In this document: positions 46,601-61,200 of the stretch, piece after piece | Position numbering within the stretch: position 1 is the first letter of the stretch | Layout: each line of letters starts with the position of its first letter | Assembly (NCBI RefSeq): GCF_003286085.1 | Contig: NW_020825358.1 | Coordinates: 248,001-312,000, forward strand | Direction of reading: 5' to 3' | Length of the DNA stretch: 64,000 nt | Source of the DNA: Drosophila persimilis | Lineage: Eukaryota > Arthropoda > Insecta > Diptera > Drosophilidae | Program-made: the position numbers and the translations under genes | The notes under the pieces: model-generated | Database searches by the model: none | Told to the model about the DNA's origin: nothing | What the model saw: only the letters and a program-made list of their open reading frames with translations

Positions 46601-49600
46601 CATTCGCAGCATCTTTCCCCCACTCTGTCCCTCTTTCTCTTTCTCTCTCTGTCTCTGTTTCTGTCTTGGCTTTAATACTCGTCTGTGGCAGTGGCTGTGC
46701 TGTTTTAATGCTTTATTTGCACGTGTTGACGTTTATCTCGGTCCACACAGATACAATACTCGCATATCCTTTTGCGAACATTGGATTATCGGGGCCAAAA
46801 AAGTTTACCCGCCAAAAGCCGAAATGGAAATGTGGCCTGAACTTGGTGGCCCCAAAGGAGATTACCCAACAAATTGTCCTGCTAATGCGACGCTCGCAAA
46901 GGGAGGACAAAATCAAAGAGTGTAAAAATGAATTCCCAAGGAAAACTAGCTCAGAAGGACATTGCACATCCTTCAATGCAAAAGTTTCTCCTATAATGAA
47001 ATTAATTGAATGTCTCAACCACAACCGATCCCCCGTCCTACGTTCTGGCCCACGCAATTTGGCAACTGTTTGCTGATTTGTTGAAACGTTGATGCACATT
47101 AGGCCACGTTTCTCTTTCGAACTAAGGGCTGTGGGTGGGTGTGTGTGTGTGTGTCCTTGACGACGCCTTGCCTTAGTCTTTGCCACTGCCAGAACGACTT
47201 GGATTGGGATTGGGATTGGGACGCACACATGTGGCCAGCAAATGAAAGTTTGTCTATGCAGCGCCCCAACGCCTCTTAGCCCAGTCGGTGCGGGCATGTC
47301 AGGCTGTGGGATGTGGGGTGTGGGGTGTAGGGTGAGTGTGTGTGTTGACCTATCAGTTTACGTGCCATTTAGCACTCAATTAAATTCGTACAGCGCAAAC
47401 ACACAGGAAACACCCGAGAGGGAGCAACCGAAGCAAGAACATTTAAGTAAATGTGCGCTCATCAGTAGGGTGAGAGGAGAACGGAGCACGGAGCACAAGC
47501 CCAAGGATATAGAGAGCAGGGCATTGAAGTAAAGAAGGATTTGCAGTGGCAGTCCAATCATTGGCCGCCCTGGCTTCCTTCTCCCTTCTCCCTACTCCCG
47601 TCTTCCACTTCCTGTTCCTCTTCCTGTGTGTGCTCTCCTCTCCGACTATTAATCAAAGCACTGAACATTCGTTGAAAGCAATTTATTTCGTTATCGAAAG
47701 GATGGATGGGCTAAAAATTATGCAAGCAAAGCGAAATAAAGAACTTCTGCAGTACTTTCTGCAGTCTCATGTTGCATCCTCGAGAGTGGTCTCTCAATTC
47801 AGCCTTGGACAAGCTTCAGCCTCAGAAGAAGCCGTCTGTCAACCTCAGAGTGTGCTGTTTGCTCTAATTAAATGTGTGAGAATGTGTTCCCTCATCCTGC
47901 GCCGGAATCCTTCCTCACATGGAACATAATTCATATTTATCGATCCAGCGACCCACTCAAATATTTTACTATTTAAATTGAGATTGCTGCCAGCTGTTTG
48001 CCGACTCTGGCCGGGAAATAAATGAGTTTCGGTTTAGTTTCAATTGGTTTCAATTTTTGTGCAGCCTTAAGATGACACGTGCTGTTAAGTGCTCACACTC
48101 TCAGTTACACACTCGACCATTTCCTGATTTATCTGCTCGGTTTTTATCAAACTACGGCCAGACACGGCCCGGGTCCAGCCGGGTCCAGCCGAGTCCTCCC
48201 TCCGTTTGCACGTCAGAAATTGCGTATACGCAACGCTGTACAGGCTATACAGGCTGTTCAGGCTGGAGGCACAGTATTTGTATGGGCCTATTGATTTTGC
48301 GACGCTTGATTAAACAGCGACAGCAACCGCTCAAATCTGAACGCGCTTTGCAATTGAGTTTCATCCTCGTGGCCATTACGAGTGTAACAAGCAGCCGGCA
48401 ATCCAATTACGATTCCGTTTCTGGGCCACAAACGTAGGCCGAGTCTGGATCCGACTCCTGCTGATTGGCTGTCTGAGTGAGTGACTCACTGACTGACTAA
48501 CTGATTGGCTGGCTGAGTGCCTTAATGATTGCCAAATTAGCCAAAAGTGCACTTAGCATTAAGTCGGACCGAGCCTCCCTTGTAGGACTCGCCAGATTAC
48601 CCAATTTGATTTGTTAACTGATTTTCACGCAGATTATAAATATTCTCCCATTCTTTTATCGAATCCAATTTGAATACACCACTGTTCAAGGCCCTCTGCC
48701 GTTCATGGGAGGGAACCCGATCCGAGCGACCTCTCATAATGGGACATTTTACAGGAATTTAGAATTCAAGTCCTTGGCCAAGTGCCACCAGCAACGTCCT
48801 GGCACTGTGGATATGCTGCCCACTTAAATTTTGGTTAAAGTTTATGCTGTCAATGTGCGCACCATTGAAACCTGAAACTGTGACAATTTCGGGGCCAAGA
48901 ACTTTACCGTTTGCCGTAACAATATGTTGTGGGCGGGTCCTCCGTCCTCCGTCTATCCCGTCCTCTATCTCTTCGTCCTCCTCTCTATATGAGAACGTTG
49001 TGAAAACTTTGCCAACTGGGAGAAGAGTACGCCCGAACGTACGTACTGTGGATATGCTCGTATCGTGGCTATGTTGAACATGCCGCATGCCGCATGCAGC
49101 ATTTACCTGTGTGCGTGCAGCCTCAAGTGCTCCATAAGTAGTCCTGTTGTATCCGGTATCTATCTCTAGCCAATCCACCGCCTTACCCAGTCTCCACCGC
49201 CCCCTCAATGTGCGAGTGCGGGTGCGGGTGCGGGTGCGTTTAGTTACAGGATCTTGTGGTAAGTAAAGCATTGCAGCCTCGAGTCACATGCCACACGCAA
49301 ACGAACAGGAGTACGTACACACCCACACACCCATATATGTAGGTGTGCAAGAAAAAACCAGGCAGCTAACCCACAAGTTGCACAAGTTGCATTCTGGGTC
49401 ATCTTTGGACTGGCCGCCGCTGGGGAGGAGCCCGTCCTGGTCTTGGTCCTGCTCCTGCTCCTGCTTCTGGTCCTGGCCATGGCCAAGCAGCGTGAAAGTG
49501 GCAACGGAGAAGGTGGATGTGGCATGGCATACTCATACTCCACACGAGCATCGCTGTGGTGCACCTCAAATATTATTACCAGCATTCTTACTGATATTGC

Positions 49601-52380
49601 CATTGCCATGTACAAGACTGGAGCACTCTGCACACGGCTCCACCTGCTGCCACTTGCATGCCAACTGGACATGTATTAGGGACAACTTCCACTCGTTATC
49701 GTTGGCCAGGCCCCAGCCAAAGTGGTGGTCGGGGCACCACGATTATGGCATCAGGGATTGGAATGTTGTCTGATCAAACTTCTTTCAAGGACTTGCTTAT
49801 ATAATTGAATTGTGTTTTCTGGAAGGAAACTTGTCCTCCGAAAAAGGGTGGCTCAGCTTAAAGAGCTAGCACGATGGAATATCTTCCTCAAAAGTAGTCA
49901 AGAAATAGCTTTGGGCTTCATTGCGTATCTGGTATTCAAGGCTTCTGCTTTTCCCCTGAATTCTGTTTGATTTGGACTTCCAAGGATGGAACGGATATTT
50001 TCGAATTGATTAAACGATTATAAGAAACCGTAATTTAATCGTAACATTAAATTTCCTTTGTGGGAATACTTTTTGATTCGCCTTGATTCCGACTGGGATT
50101 CTTGCTGTTGTCGCTCTCGCAATTATGGCATTCAGAAAGCTGGCTACTTATGGCGGTCAAGCAGCGCAAAAGACACACAAAATGGAGAGCACCCGCAGAG
50201 CTGATGATGATGACGATGATGATGAGGTTGAAGGAAACGCGTAAAACTGCCAAGAAGGAGAGGAAATTTAATCCAAATTCCAGCAAACGAGTCGAAAATG
50301 TGTCCCGCACTTGAGGGTGAAAAGTTCTGTAGTTAAAGTGCCGGTAAAATGATGACATATTTACAGTTGTGGCAACAAATGTGGGCTTGGGGGGGGGGGG
50401 GCAAAAATGCAGCAACATAATGAAATATTACGCATACTGGTATGTGTGTGCAATGCAAAATGTTGGAATACAATTACGAACAATAAGTCTGCATATAATG
50501 CAATATGCAATCGTAGGAGTGCACGTATATATGTACATACATACATACATATGTACGTACATAATTACTTGTATGTGTGGCATAAGGTATTTACTAGTAC
50601 ATATCGCATACACAAAGAAACGTGCACATTTTTATTTAATTTTGTTGCAGCTCCATTTGTTTGTTGTTTTCTGAAGCGCTCTTGAAACTTTGTGCAGCGC
50701 ACGCAGCCGAGCGCTTAATTTGCAACATTTCTTTGTCACAAGCACAAGAACAAGAACATGCAACAGCAACAGAAACAGCACCAGCAACAACAACAACAGC
50801 AGCAGTGGCAGGAACAACGCCAATATGTTGTTGCTGGCACGCCTGGAAGGCGGTAACGGCAACGGCAGCGGCAGAAGCAGCGGCAGAAGCAGCGGCAATG
50901 GCAACGAGGACGACGACAACGACAGCTCGCACATTGTAAATAAGATGTAATAATTTTAAAACGTAAAAACCTAACAAAAAGGAGCAAAATCGTTGGCCAG
51001 ATGCTGAGGCGGGGGGAGGAGAGGCCTTTTGTATACATGTCTGGGCGCAAAAAACACCCAAGAGGAGGAAAAGGTTTGGTCCACGGCGAAGCCACCAATA
51101 CCCTCTCAGGGAGGTGTTCTTCTGTTGCGAAATTCACTCCGATATTAGCTACAAAGTAGGCCCAATTTAAAATCACTTTCAGGAATATCATTGACGATAT
51201 TCTATCCTAGGGACACAGATAAATTCTTAAGCTTTTCAAGCATCTTTACTTTCTTCGGACTGTCTGCTCTCTATCCATAGTTAAAGGACTTTTTGCGAGG
51301 GTAGGCAAAAGAAAGACAAACCTATTAGGCCACGAGGAGAAGAAGGGCTCGGTGATGGTGTCGTCATCATTGGAACACAAAAACACACACACACACACAC
51401 ACATACACAATGCATGTTGCAATTGACAGCAGAATGGCAGGCAGAAGGCGCAGCTGCTCTCGGTTCTCGCCCCCGTGCCACATATACTCGTAGTATAGCA
51501 AGAAAAGCAAGGCAAGGCGGTAGCCACTCTTCCTTCCCCCGTCCCCCGTCCCCCGTCACCACTCCCCTCGCATGTCACAGCCCCCGCAGTCAGTCGGAAG
51601 AGCAGCACAGCTGCTGCTCATGCCCAAAAAACCGTTCCGTAATTAAGTGCTGCCGGCAGCTCATGTGCTTGTGTGTCGTAGCGAGAGTGGGTAATGAGAG
51701 ACCCCCAGAATAGTGGGCGTGGTCATGTGTCCTGACCCACAAGCAAAGATCCTGCTTAGCCATTTGTTCTCCTATTTAGTTGGCGTTTTTCCTCAGCCTC
51801 GAGTGCCATATATTTTCAACTTTAAATTGGAAATTCCTTGAGCAAATACTACGACTATTGCCACTACTTCTGCCATGCAGCAGGCAGCTCGTTTCATTAT
51901 CATCCCAGCTGGATTTTTCTGCTTAAAAAGTGTAAGTAGTATCTTTGCTTTCTCAAATTGAAGGGCCAAAACAAATTGGAATTGCAACTTTGAATGGGCT
52001 AAGCCCGCCGGGAAGGCCAACAGGCAGACCAACAGGCTCTCGGTCTCAGTCTCACAGCGAGACCTGCGCTGACATTTCGATACCAGCTGACAGAATCCCG
52101 GAGAAAAAGTTGGCCAGTTGGCCAGAAAAGAGAAACGTCTCTGGAAAATAGGGACAAACTTGGCAGCGATAAGCGGCTAAGCGGAAGACAATTGGAATAC
52201 GGCCAAGAAGCCCCCATGGCGCTGTCCGGACTTACAAATCGGTTTCACCTTTTCTTGCACACAAATCGCAGCAAACTTTTCGTGTCGCATTCTGTCGGGC
52301 ATTTTCTCTGTAAAATATTGTCAATTGATTTGAGGATAGTAGAAGGACCTTTCATTTGATATCTGCTTCTCTTTCAAATC
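40620..52380. other. Noncoding stretch rich in simple repeats; no gene seen
   Basis: Many short overlapping frames are by-products of biased sequence. Simple repeats include GAGTAC/GTGTAC tracts (40725-40810), a 10-bp GCTGCCTCGG-type minisatellite preceded by GGGCTGG units (43989-44092), CGTCGC units (45182-45245), TGGCAC units (45681-45726), a cryptic CCAAAG repeat (46129-46230), a G run (50389-50401), CAACAG-type repeats (50755-50805) and (AC)n (51382-51403). Confidence 0.5.
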
Positions 52381-52434
52381 TCTTTGCTCGGTAGCCGTTT
52401 TGTGTGTTTCTTTGCACATTGAAAGATAATACTA

Positions 52435-52699
52435 CATTATTCATTCGACAGGATTCCGTCGTAGGGTCAACTTATGAGCTGAAAACACTTTGGGTATATT
52501 GGAACCAACCACCACGAATAAATGTGGAGAAACCCGATCAGATCGGAGATGATCAGATGATGAAAATAACAAGAAGGTTAAGGATAGTCTGCCCCGTAGT
52601 AAGGAGAACTTTCGCGAGGATCAGTACATGGCCGAGTTGCATGTTAACACCGCCGTACAGGCGATGCTTGTGATCACTCGGTTCGTTTTGTAAAATAAA
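52435..52699 (+). pseudogene. Possible gene remnant with frameshift, stop and poly(A) signal
   Basis: A frame reading DSVVGSTYELKTLWVYWNQ and on to EKPDQIGDDQ shifts by one base near 52556. The shifted frame then gives DENNKKVKDSLPRSKENF and REDQYMAELHVNTAVQAM before TAA at 52691-52693, followed at once by AATAAA (52694-52699). The hydrophilic, protein-like composition, unlike the surrounding simple sequence, and the stop beside a poly(A) signal suggest a decayed or processed gene fragment. I do not recognise the protein. Chance open frames remain possible. Confidence 0.25.
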
Positions 52700-52719
52700 G
52701 CTGGTCATAGAGTCAGTAC

Positions 52720-55700
52720 GGTTCGTTTGGGACCAACGCTGCTATGGCTCTTTGCGATTGTCTTAAAATCTATGCCACACTTTAGCCAAATTAAGCTAAA
52801 AGGAAGCTCCGCAAAGTACTCGGCTTATATGTATGTATGTATGCATTTACACTGGCATCCCTATATGTGTGTGTGTGTGTGTGTGTTCCATTTAGTTGAA
52901 AAGTAAGCACCGCCCACGCAAGCACACGGACAAAAGCAAAAGAAATGAACATTTGAACAAACGAGGAAAAAGTGTGCAGAGGTTTTTTAGTTAGTGCCGA
53001 GCGTTTATTTTCAATTTGCTAGCGAATTATTCCCCCGCACACCCATACACCCATACACCCATACAGCCATACACCCACACACTCGCATGCACACACACAG
53101 ACGTGTGTGGGCCAGGACCTGCTCTTAGCCATTGTTTTAGCCAGCAGCTATATTTTAAGGTTATTTTCCAGTGGCAAAGCCCGAGTCCTCTTCGCGGCCT
53201 TTTCGCTGCTCGCCTGCTCCTTGGCGGGGCGCAACTGGCTGCTGGCGGGGCGTTAAGCAGCTTAGCCGGAGCGCTGCCAGCCGACATAAATTAAAATGGC
53301 CGACGTTGCTTTCTGTTTGTTTCCGTTTTCTGCTGCATCCGCATCCGCACAAACGAACGCACAGACACATAGACAGTCACACCTTTGCCCTGGCTTTGTC
53401 CCTTTGTCCCCCTGATCCTCCGTCCCTCTTCCATTTGTTCATTTGCGTGGCAAACAAATCGCTCGAGCGGCAACAAATTGAGTTTCTTTATGATGTCCCA
53501 TTTGTGTGTCGTGTGTCGTGGACCGTGTGCAGGTGTGCGGATCACTCTACCCCAAATACTCGTATGGGTGTGTGTGTTTCGGGACAGTTTCCCAAATGAT
53601 TTTTCATCTCGCCTTTTTAGCTTAGCGGCGCCCTGTCTGCCGCCTGACTTCTGCTTGCCCGCCCGGCAAATAATTTCTTATATCAATCACAATTAATTAT
53701 GCAAGTTGGGTGGCGTGGCGCAATGTGATATACCTTTACATGACGTACGCTCCGACATTTTTCCTAATTAGATTATTCCGGACACCCCATCGCCCACGGG
53801 ACGCAATGTGTAATTTCACGCTGGCAATAACTGATGCGGTTGGCTCTGCTCCATTCCTAGATGCTATTCCTGATGCTATTACTGTAATGCATGCTAGAAG
53901 GCTTTCGGGGTCGGCAACGCATCAGCAACACCCGAGAGTAAATTGTTGCTCTTGCAGGAAGGCGATCCTGGCCAAGCCAGAAAGAGGAGGAATTTCCATT
54001 ACGTGCGAAAAGGGAATCCAAATAATTAGGGTTTCCATCCGGCAACGAACAGGGGATACCTTGTAAAGTGACTGAAGAAGACGTTTATTTTTGGCCTGCT
54101 AGATCTAAGGATTCCACTAACAGTCTGTTTTACCTTCCTCTGCGTGTACTTCTTCATATACGGAATATCTAGCACTTCAGCTCTGGTGGAGAAGGCATAC
54201 ATATGTACGTACATGTATCACTCGACTTCCCACTGCCCGTTGCATGACAGGCGCTCTGGCCAATTACACCCTTGATACCCATTGGGTTTGCATTATAAAA
54301 AAGGTACGAAGGATAGCGGCGGCAACATCCAGCGCGTAATGAAGTGAAAATTGTCCTTAAGCATCAATTTGCAGCAGCGACAGCCGTGGCAAGGACGACG
54401 GAGGACCACGAGGAGGGCCCTGCTGCTGTTGCGGCTGGCGGTGTACCCTTATAATTTGATGCTTGCCGATGCGCGATAAATATAATTTGTTGCACGTCAT
54501 GTGTATTAACTTTTTGCAGACACTGTTCTGTCACTTACCCCGAATGACATCAGCGCACACGGGCACAGAGGGCTAGGGATAGTGGCGCTGGCTCTGGCTC
54601 TGGCAGTGGCAGTGGCATTGGGGCGTGCCCGCGTTCTGGGACTTGGCGGCGTTTCCATTATGCAGCCATTTGCACACTCTATCGCCTTCCATTTGCCCCC
54701 TTGGGCGTGCGAATGTGTGTGTGTGCTGACCACGCCCACAAATTGTAATTAAAATTGCATAGCAAAATTGATTATGTATATAATAGTGCTATTTTTTTTG
54801 TGTGTTATGATGCTCCGCAGAGGGGGAGGGCAGGGCAGGAGGAGCGTCCGGTATCTGTACTTGGGCATAAGCAATTTCCAGCTGGTCCCCAAAGTTCGCC
54901 AAGTGGAAATTTTTAATTAAAAGCAAATGCTTTTGAGTTTGAGTAAATTTCTGAATCAGAGTCCCGGGACGCTTGCGGCGCAAGATTGCGGCAGAGATTG
55001 CTCTGCCTTTTGGACCGCTTTTTTTTCGGCGCTGGGGGCAACCTTCAATTAGGCAAAACTGACCGCCAAAAGTTAGCTATCACCTTGACGATTTTCTGGC
55101 TGTGTGTGGATGAGTCTTTGAGGGTGCATCCACTACCACTACCACTACCAGCTAGCAGTCATAGAGCTGTCGGATCATGGTTTTCAATCTGGAAAAGACT
55201 CCAGTTTGCCGGCGGGCGGAGGCAGCATGATAAGCCAAAAAACATAAGCATTTGTTGGGGCAACGCAACGGTGCAAGCCTGCTTCCCGGGCAGCCCTTTT
55301 CATCCTGCCACACGTCATATTCCGTTTCGTGCGAGATGAAAATACACAGCCGAAAAAAATGGAGTGACGCGCCACTCTGCATGTTTCAATTTTGAATGTG
55401 CTGCTCGCTCCTCCCCTGGCCATTTTTTCCGACTCAGCAGCAGAAAAAACACCAATGCAGTGCACTGCACTCAAAACGAAATAAATAAAATCCTCTGCTG
55501 GCATCAACAAATAAAGGGTGGGGATGCTACGGTAAGGCATGTTATGGCATGGTATGGGGGGAGTGTCAGTCCTGGTAATAGACAGATGAATACGGCCAGT
55601 GGGGCAGCATAGGGCTGAATAAATCCGGTAACAACTGCTAGCGTTCACATTTCATTTTGGGTACTTTTTTCAGCGAATCAAAGGGCAAACAATGGACGGC

Positions 55701-58224
55701 CTGGCCCCTTTTTGATTATAGACAAGCAAAGTCGTAATTATGTGCTGTAATAAATTCGTGAAAATTGGCCGGATAAAGCGGTTTCTAAATGAAACCCAGG
55801 GTACAATGAGAGAAAATACATATATTCAATGAGAAGCAAACGAAACTCTGATCTATTATGGCTGATCTAAACTTTGAGAGCATTCGTCACCACAGGAAGC
55901 TGGACACAAAATATGGCATTCTTTGAACAAATTGAAATACTAATTTTCAAAGAAAGATACTCACACAAAAGCCTAGAATTAATAAACGTCACTTAAAGAT
56001 TAATTCTTATTGTCTTCTTGTCAGTATTCTAACTTCAATATTTATCTGTGCTCGGGTTTGCTATTTATTGCCTGCCAAATTGGCCAAACCCCTGGGCATG
56101 GTACAAAATATTAAATAAACATCTGTCTGCAAGGGGCACAAGGTTTGTTTTCAATAAAAGTGAATATTGGGGAGCGGGTTGATCAGGGTTCCATAATTGA
56201 ATTGCCAGCATAATTGATGTTTAATTAATAAACCAAATGCAATTTTTGGCACCACCAACCCACAGTACGGAGCAATCATAGGCATGTCTGGCAGCCAAAT
56301 TGCCATTTAGCTACTACCAGGTACTACTACCTTCATACATAAACGTATGTATGTATGTATGTATGTACATATGATGCACAGACAGAGCGACATAATCCGT
56401 ACGGACTCTCGCTTCGTTTGAAATAATCAAAGCAACCAACAAATGAATATGTCACCTGGGCCAAAAGCCACACCCCCAAGTCCCCCCTCGCACAGCAGGA
56501 GAGCAGATGTCTGCGCCCCGGCAGTGGACTTTGAAGACAGTTGGGCAATAAGCCAAAGGCAAGAGGCGAAGGCAAAGCCCACACCGGCAATATCATCATC
56601 ATGAACTACAGGACACTGCCGTTGGACGACTGGTAGCAAATTGAGGCAACCCCACACGTGGCAACACAACTAAACAGCCCAGCACACATACCTGTACGGC
56701 TCACTCGTAAAGAGGGAATGAAATTAAAGTTTATACCGTGGAACGTTCATGAATTTGCTGTTTATGAAATACCTTCACCTTTATTCCTATTACTGCCAGG
56801 AAATCTCATTAGATATGAACTAAATAGACGTAAGCACCCACTGTGATGGCTTGACTCTGTTAATACTCTTACTCTCACTCTGTCACTGCCACAGCTGGGG
56901 GTTATTATGCTTCCACTGGCACAGAGAGGGAATTTCGTAAAAGAATCGCCGCATAAATGCACACAAACACATCATGGCGGAGCGGGGGAATGGCATATTG
57001 AGCAGAGCGCTTAGTGGCCAACGGAAATGCTCTGGCAAGCGGAAGTGGAGGAAGTCCACTGGCCAGGACAGGCCCAACCCGGGCACAGTCTAGGATTCCG
57101 GGAGAATCAACCTGCGGCTCTGGGGCCCCGCATTAGCCAGTCAGACGGCAGTCGAGTCGAGTTGAGTCGAGTCCATGGCAATGACATTTACTATACACTT
57201 CAGCTCACTTGATGCTCGACTGAATGATTGATGCCTTTTATTCGTTTTCACAATTTTCGCAAAAACTTGATTTTCAAATCACATTCGTTAAAATCCCCAG
57301 AGCGACCCCGGACCACGGCACCACGGCACCACGACCGGGACCGGGACCGGGACCCGTATCCGTACACGAACGATTCAATGGCAATGGCAATGGCAAAGGG
57401 AATTAGAATGGCAATGGGAATGTCATGGGTATTGGCCAAAGCAAGAGGGAATGGCAATGGAAATGGCACTGGGAATGTGTCGAGGATTCGACATTAATGC
57501 CAAAGCCAACATTATGCGAGTGTGCGCCACATAGCTCTAGCTCCCGTCTCACCAGAACCAGTGCCATCATCCCACATCCCCACAGACCCACAGTCAAGTT
57601 GACAATCTTGTCGTTGTTGTGGCTCTTGTTGGTCTTGTTGCTGCCTCATGTCATGTGACAAATTTGGAAATGGCAAAATACAGGATGAAAAATGCTCTGA
57701 CCGAAACGCTTACCCCCCGATAATCGACTTTTTCACCGATTTCGTTCTTTGTTTTTTGGTTCTATCCACCGTCTGAAGCCGGGTCTCAGTTGTCATAATT
57801 GAGTTTGTGATGTTCCCAATTGGAATTTGAGTGCACGGTCACCAACATAAAAATACAGACAGCAGACGAGTTCTGCTACTTATACACATCCCACACAATG
57901 CAGCACACTAACACACACACACACGCAAACACATGTGGGATACACATGGATGCCGCACAGCGGGACACCGACCAGTACTCAGAGACTGGGATTTGGATTC
58001 GGAACAGGACAGAACCGAAATTGAAAATGAAAATTTAATTAAATTTTGATATCCGTTTTGGCCATAAATGAGTTCAGCTCTAATTTTTGCAGCCAGTTTG
58101 GCGAGTGTCCTCGATCGGGATGGGATCCATGGCCAGTTGGGTCGCATTAAAATTTGATTTCAATTGAAAATTCAAATGGGTTGCAAGGGGTTGCAAGGGC
58201 AGAGTGCCACACCACACCACACCA

Positions 58225-58255
<31 letters not shown>

Positions 58256-61200
58256 ATGCATTGATAGAAAGCCAATAAGAGTATGCAGGGATGACTTTAG
58301 CCTGGCCAGGACACACGGCATCCGCATCCACATCCACATCCACATCCTTTGAGATTAGCCAAAGCAGATTGGCAGACGTTGACTATGTTGCTGCTGTCGC
58401 TACTGTATCTGTTGCTGTTGTTGTTGTTGTTGCTGTGGCTGTTGCTTTTTCCATGATTATACTTTTGCCCAGTGACCTGTGTGCAGGGCAGGAGTGGTTT
58501 GACTTTCGATTAGATACGAGTACTTATATGCTTTGTATGCTTCCCCAACTACTATGTATGTATGTCCTGCCGTATGTTTCATTATCCAGGTTATTTCAGG
58601 CTATTGCTGTTAATTGAATCTGTTCAAGTGCAGAAAATGCCTTGATATCCATTTGTATCGCCGCCTTCATCCCTCAGTGGCTTCAGTACTCTACTCGTAA
58701 ATTTCTATTTCATTTATGGACCTAATCATAGCACAGTCTTTTGCCATATTTTGATGTATTTGCAAAGAGTCTTCGGAGAGCGATTAACATAAATAATTAG
58801 ATTCGGGTCAAACCGGGCAGCAATAACGAGGCACAGAGGCAGCCAAGTGAACACTTTCAGCTTAATAGTGCAGCGACTTAGGCTGACCCCAAAGTAAACA
58901 TAAACCCACTCACACTAGAACAGACATATGTACATGTGTGCCTATAGGCTGGACATGAGGATATATATCCGAACACACCCCTCCCACACCCACACAAAGG
59001 GGGAGGAGAACAATACGTTTTTCCATGAAATTAGCTTTTGGCATAAATCTTTCGTAAATATTCGAGGGAGCAGGAGCAGCAGTGGAGGCTCGGGCTTTGG
59101 CCAGCAGCAGGATCAGGACCCAGACGCGGCCAGGTGTGTCGCCTTTGTGTGGGTGTCTATCTGTGCGTTTGCGTTTGCGTCTGTGTGTGGGTGTATGTGT
59201 ATTTGTGAGCTAAGCAGCCGTAGTTTACACGCCTATAGCCATGCTGCCCCCCTCCGTCCCTCCGCTCCGCTGACACTCTTGAGAGTGTGCGTGTGGCCTG
59301 CGGTTGTTGCGGCTGCATCTGACCACTGACCCCCACCACCCACTGATATCCACTGCCACACTTTTGTCCCTCCCCCTCTCGGATATTTCTCGGTTCCCGG
59401 GCAACGAAATTAATCTCGTAAAATGTGCCAAAGTAAAAATGCAAAAACAAAATGAAGGCAAACAAAGGAACAAAAACAAAGGCATTTGGGCCTAGAGAGG
59501 AATCGGAAGTGGCGTTCTTTAGGAGCTCGCGGGGGCGGGCGTGGGGTGTGGTGTGGTGAGAGTAACTATGGCACCCATATCCCACTACCCCCTCTCGCAT
59601 AAGTATATGTTCTACATATGTATGTACACATATGCACGAGTATGTGTGTCAGGACAAAGTTACGTATGTTGCTGCTGCTGCTGCTGCTGCTGCTCATGTA
59701 ATTTATCAGTAAATTAAGCAATTTATTTTATTTATTCCATTACGTAAATCATGCAATTTGTACCCGATTTCGTCATAGGTCGAAGGCCGCACAACGAATA
59801 TTTTGTGCCAACGGCAGCGATTTCTGGCCAGGATTTACGAAGCATCATCTCTCCTCTCGCACACATCTCTCCACAATCTCCAATACCCAATCCACAATCT
59901 GCAATCCCCAATCCCCGACTTGTTTTTACCTACACGCTTTGGTAATTTTATTAAAATCACTTCGAGTGGCAGCCGGGAGATTTGGGAATTTGGTTTTTGG
60001 GGACTCAGGCACGCAGCGCTCCCATAAAAGCAAACATAATGAGCCTCACAAAGCACACAGACACGGGCACAGACACACAGACACTAGTCGTACGAGGCAC
60101 GCACACACTCCACTAGCAGTGTGCCACATATGCGTCAAAAGTTGGGCTAGAAAATGTATGAATCTAATAAACAAAAGCCGTATATTATTAGCTGCGGATT
60201 TGTTTGCTCCTCTGCCCGATCCGCTCCCTCCCCGGCGAAGGTCGTTGCCAAGGAGTTATACCCCGGGCACACTTATGAGCTAGCTCAATGTCCTCCCGGA
60301 CCCACCGACTGCTCCCTCCTGGCCGGCTTTGGCTTTGGCTTCGGCTTCGCCGCTGGCTTTGCTTGTGGCTAAGTCTGGTATCGTTCGAGGACTGGCTGCT
60401 GCCTGTGGTTGGGAGCATCTTCGTCATCGTCCCCGGCTTTGCTTCCTTGTTGAACATGGCACAAATTATGTTAGTCGGCAATCTCTGAGGATTGACTATG
60501 CATGAACTGAAGGCAGTAAGAGTGTAAGAACCACTGCAGGGAAGCGCAGGGGAAGATGTGCGTACACACGGAAATGTTATCATAAGTTATGGCTAAAGTT
60601 TTTCCAGGCAATAGTTTTCGGATCTCGAGCACTGGGGGAAAGCGTTGGGTAAATAAGCGACGAAGAAACATCAAGAAAACAGAGCCCCAACTCGCCTTTA
60701 GATTTCTCTTGGTGTATTTTACTGGCGCCTATCAACAGACAGGCATCATTGCCATTTAAATACACACATTTGGCCTGTGCAATTTGCTGTAGCTTGTATT
60801 AAATTCTGTTGCCGGAAGACCACACCACACACGAACCAGTGAACCAGTGAGCCAGCGAGAGAGAGTCGCACAAGCGACACCGACTGCTGGACGGCCCAGG
60901 ACGAAAAAGGAAGTGTTGTACTTGTACCTCTAATGTACAAACTAATGGCACAGGAGCTGGATATGGAGCTAAGGCTGGTGGGTAGGTGGCTAGGTGGCTA
61001 GGTGGCTACGTAGGATGGCCATACGAATAGGTGGACAGTTTGCTGGATACTCCGTGTGCTGGGCACACACCAACGACGACAGTTGTACACGTACACACGA
61101 TTAGAGGCGCATACCTGAGGGCTGGTCCAGCGAATCGGACCCGGAACAGAAGCTGGACCTGGGATCAGGTGTCCTGCACCCACTCTATCTCTCCCGCTCC

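Noticed and set aside
60188..60583. 131-codon minus-strand frame and overlapping plus-strand frames
   Set aside because: Mutually overlapping frames with low-complexity Ser/Arg/Gln or Gly/Phe runs and no recognisable domain.
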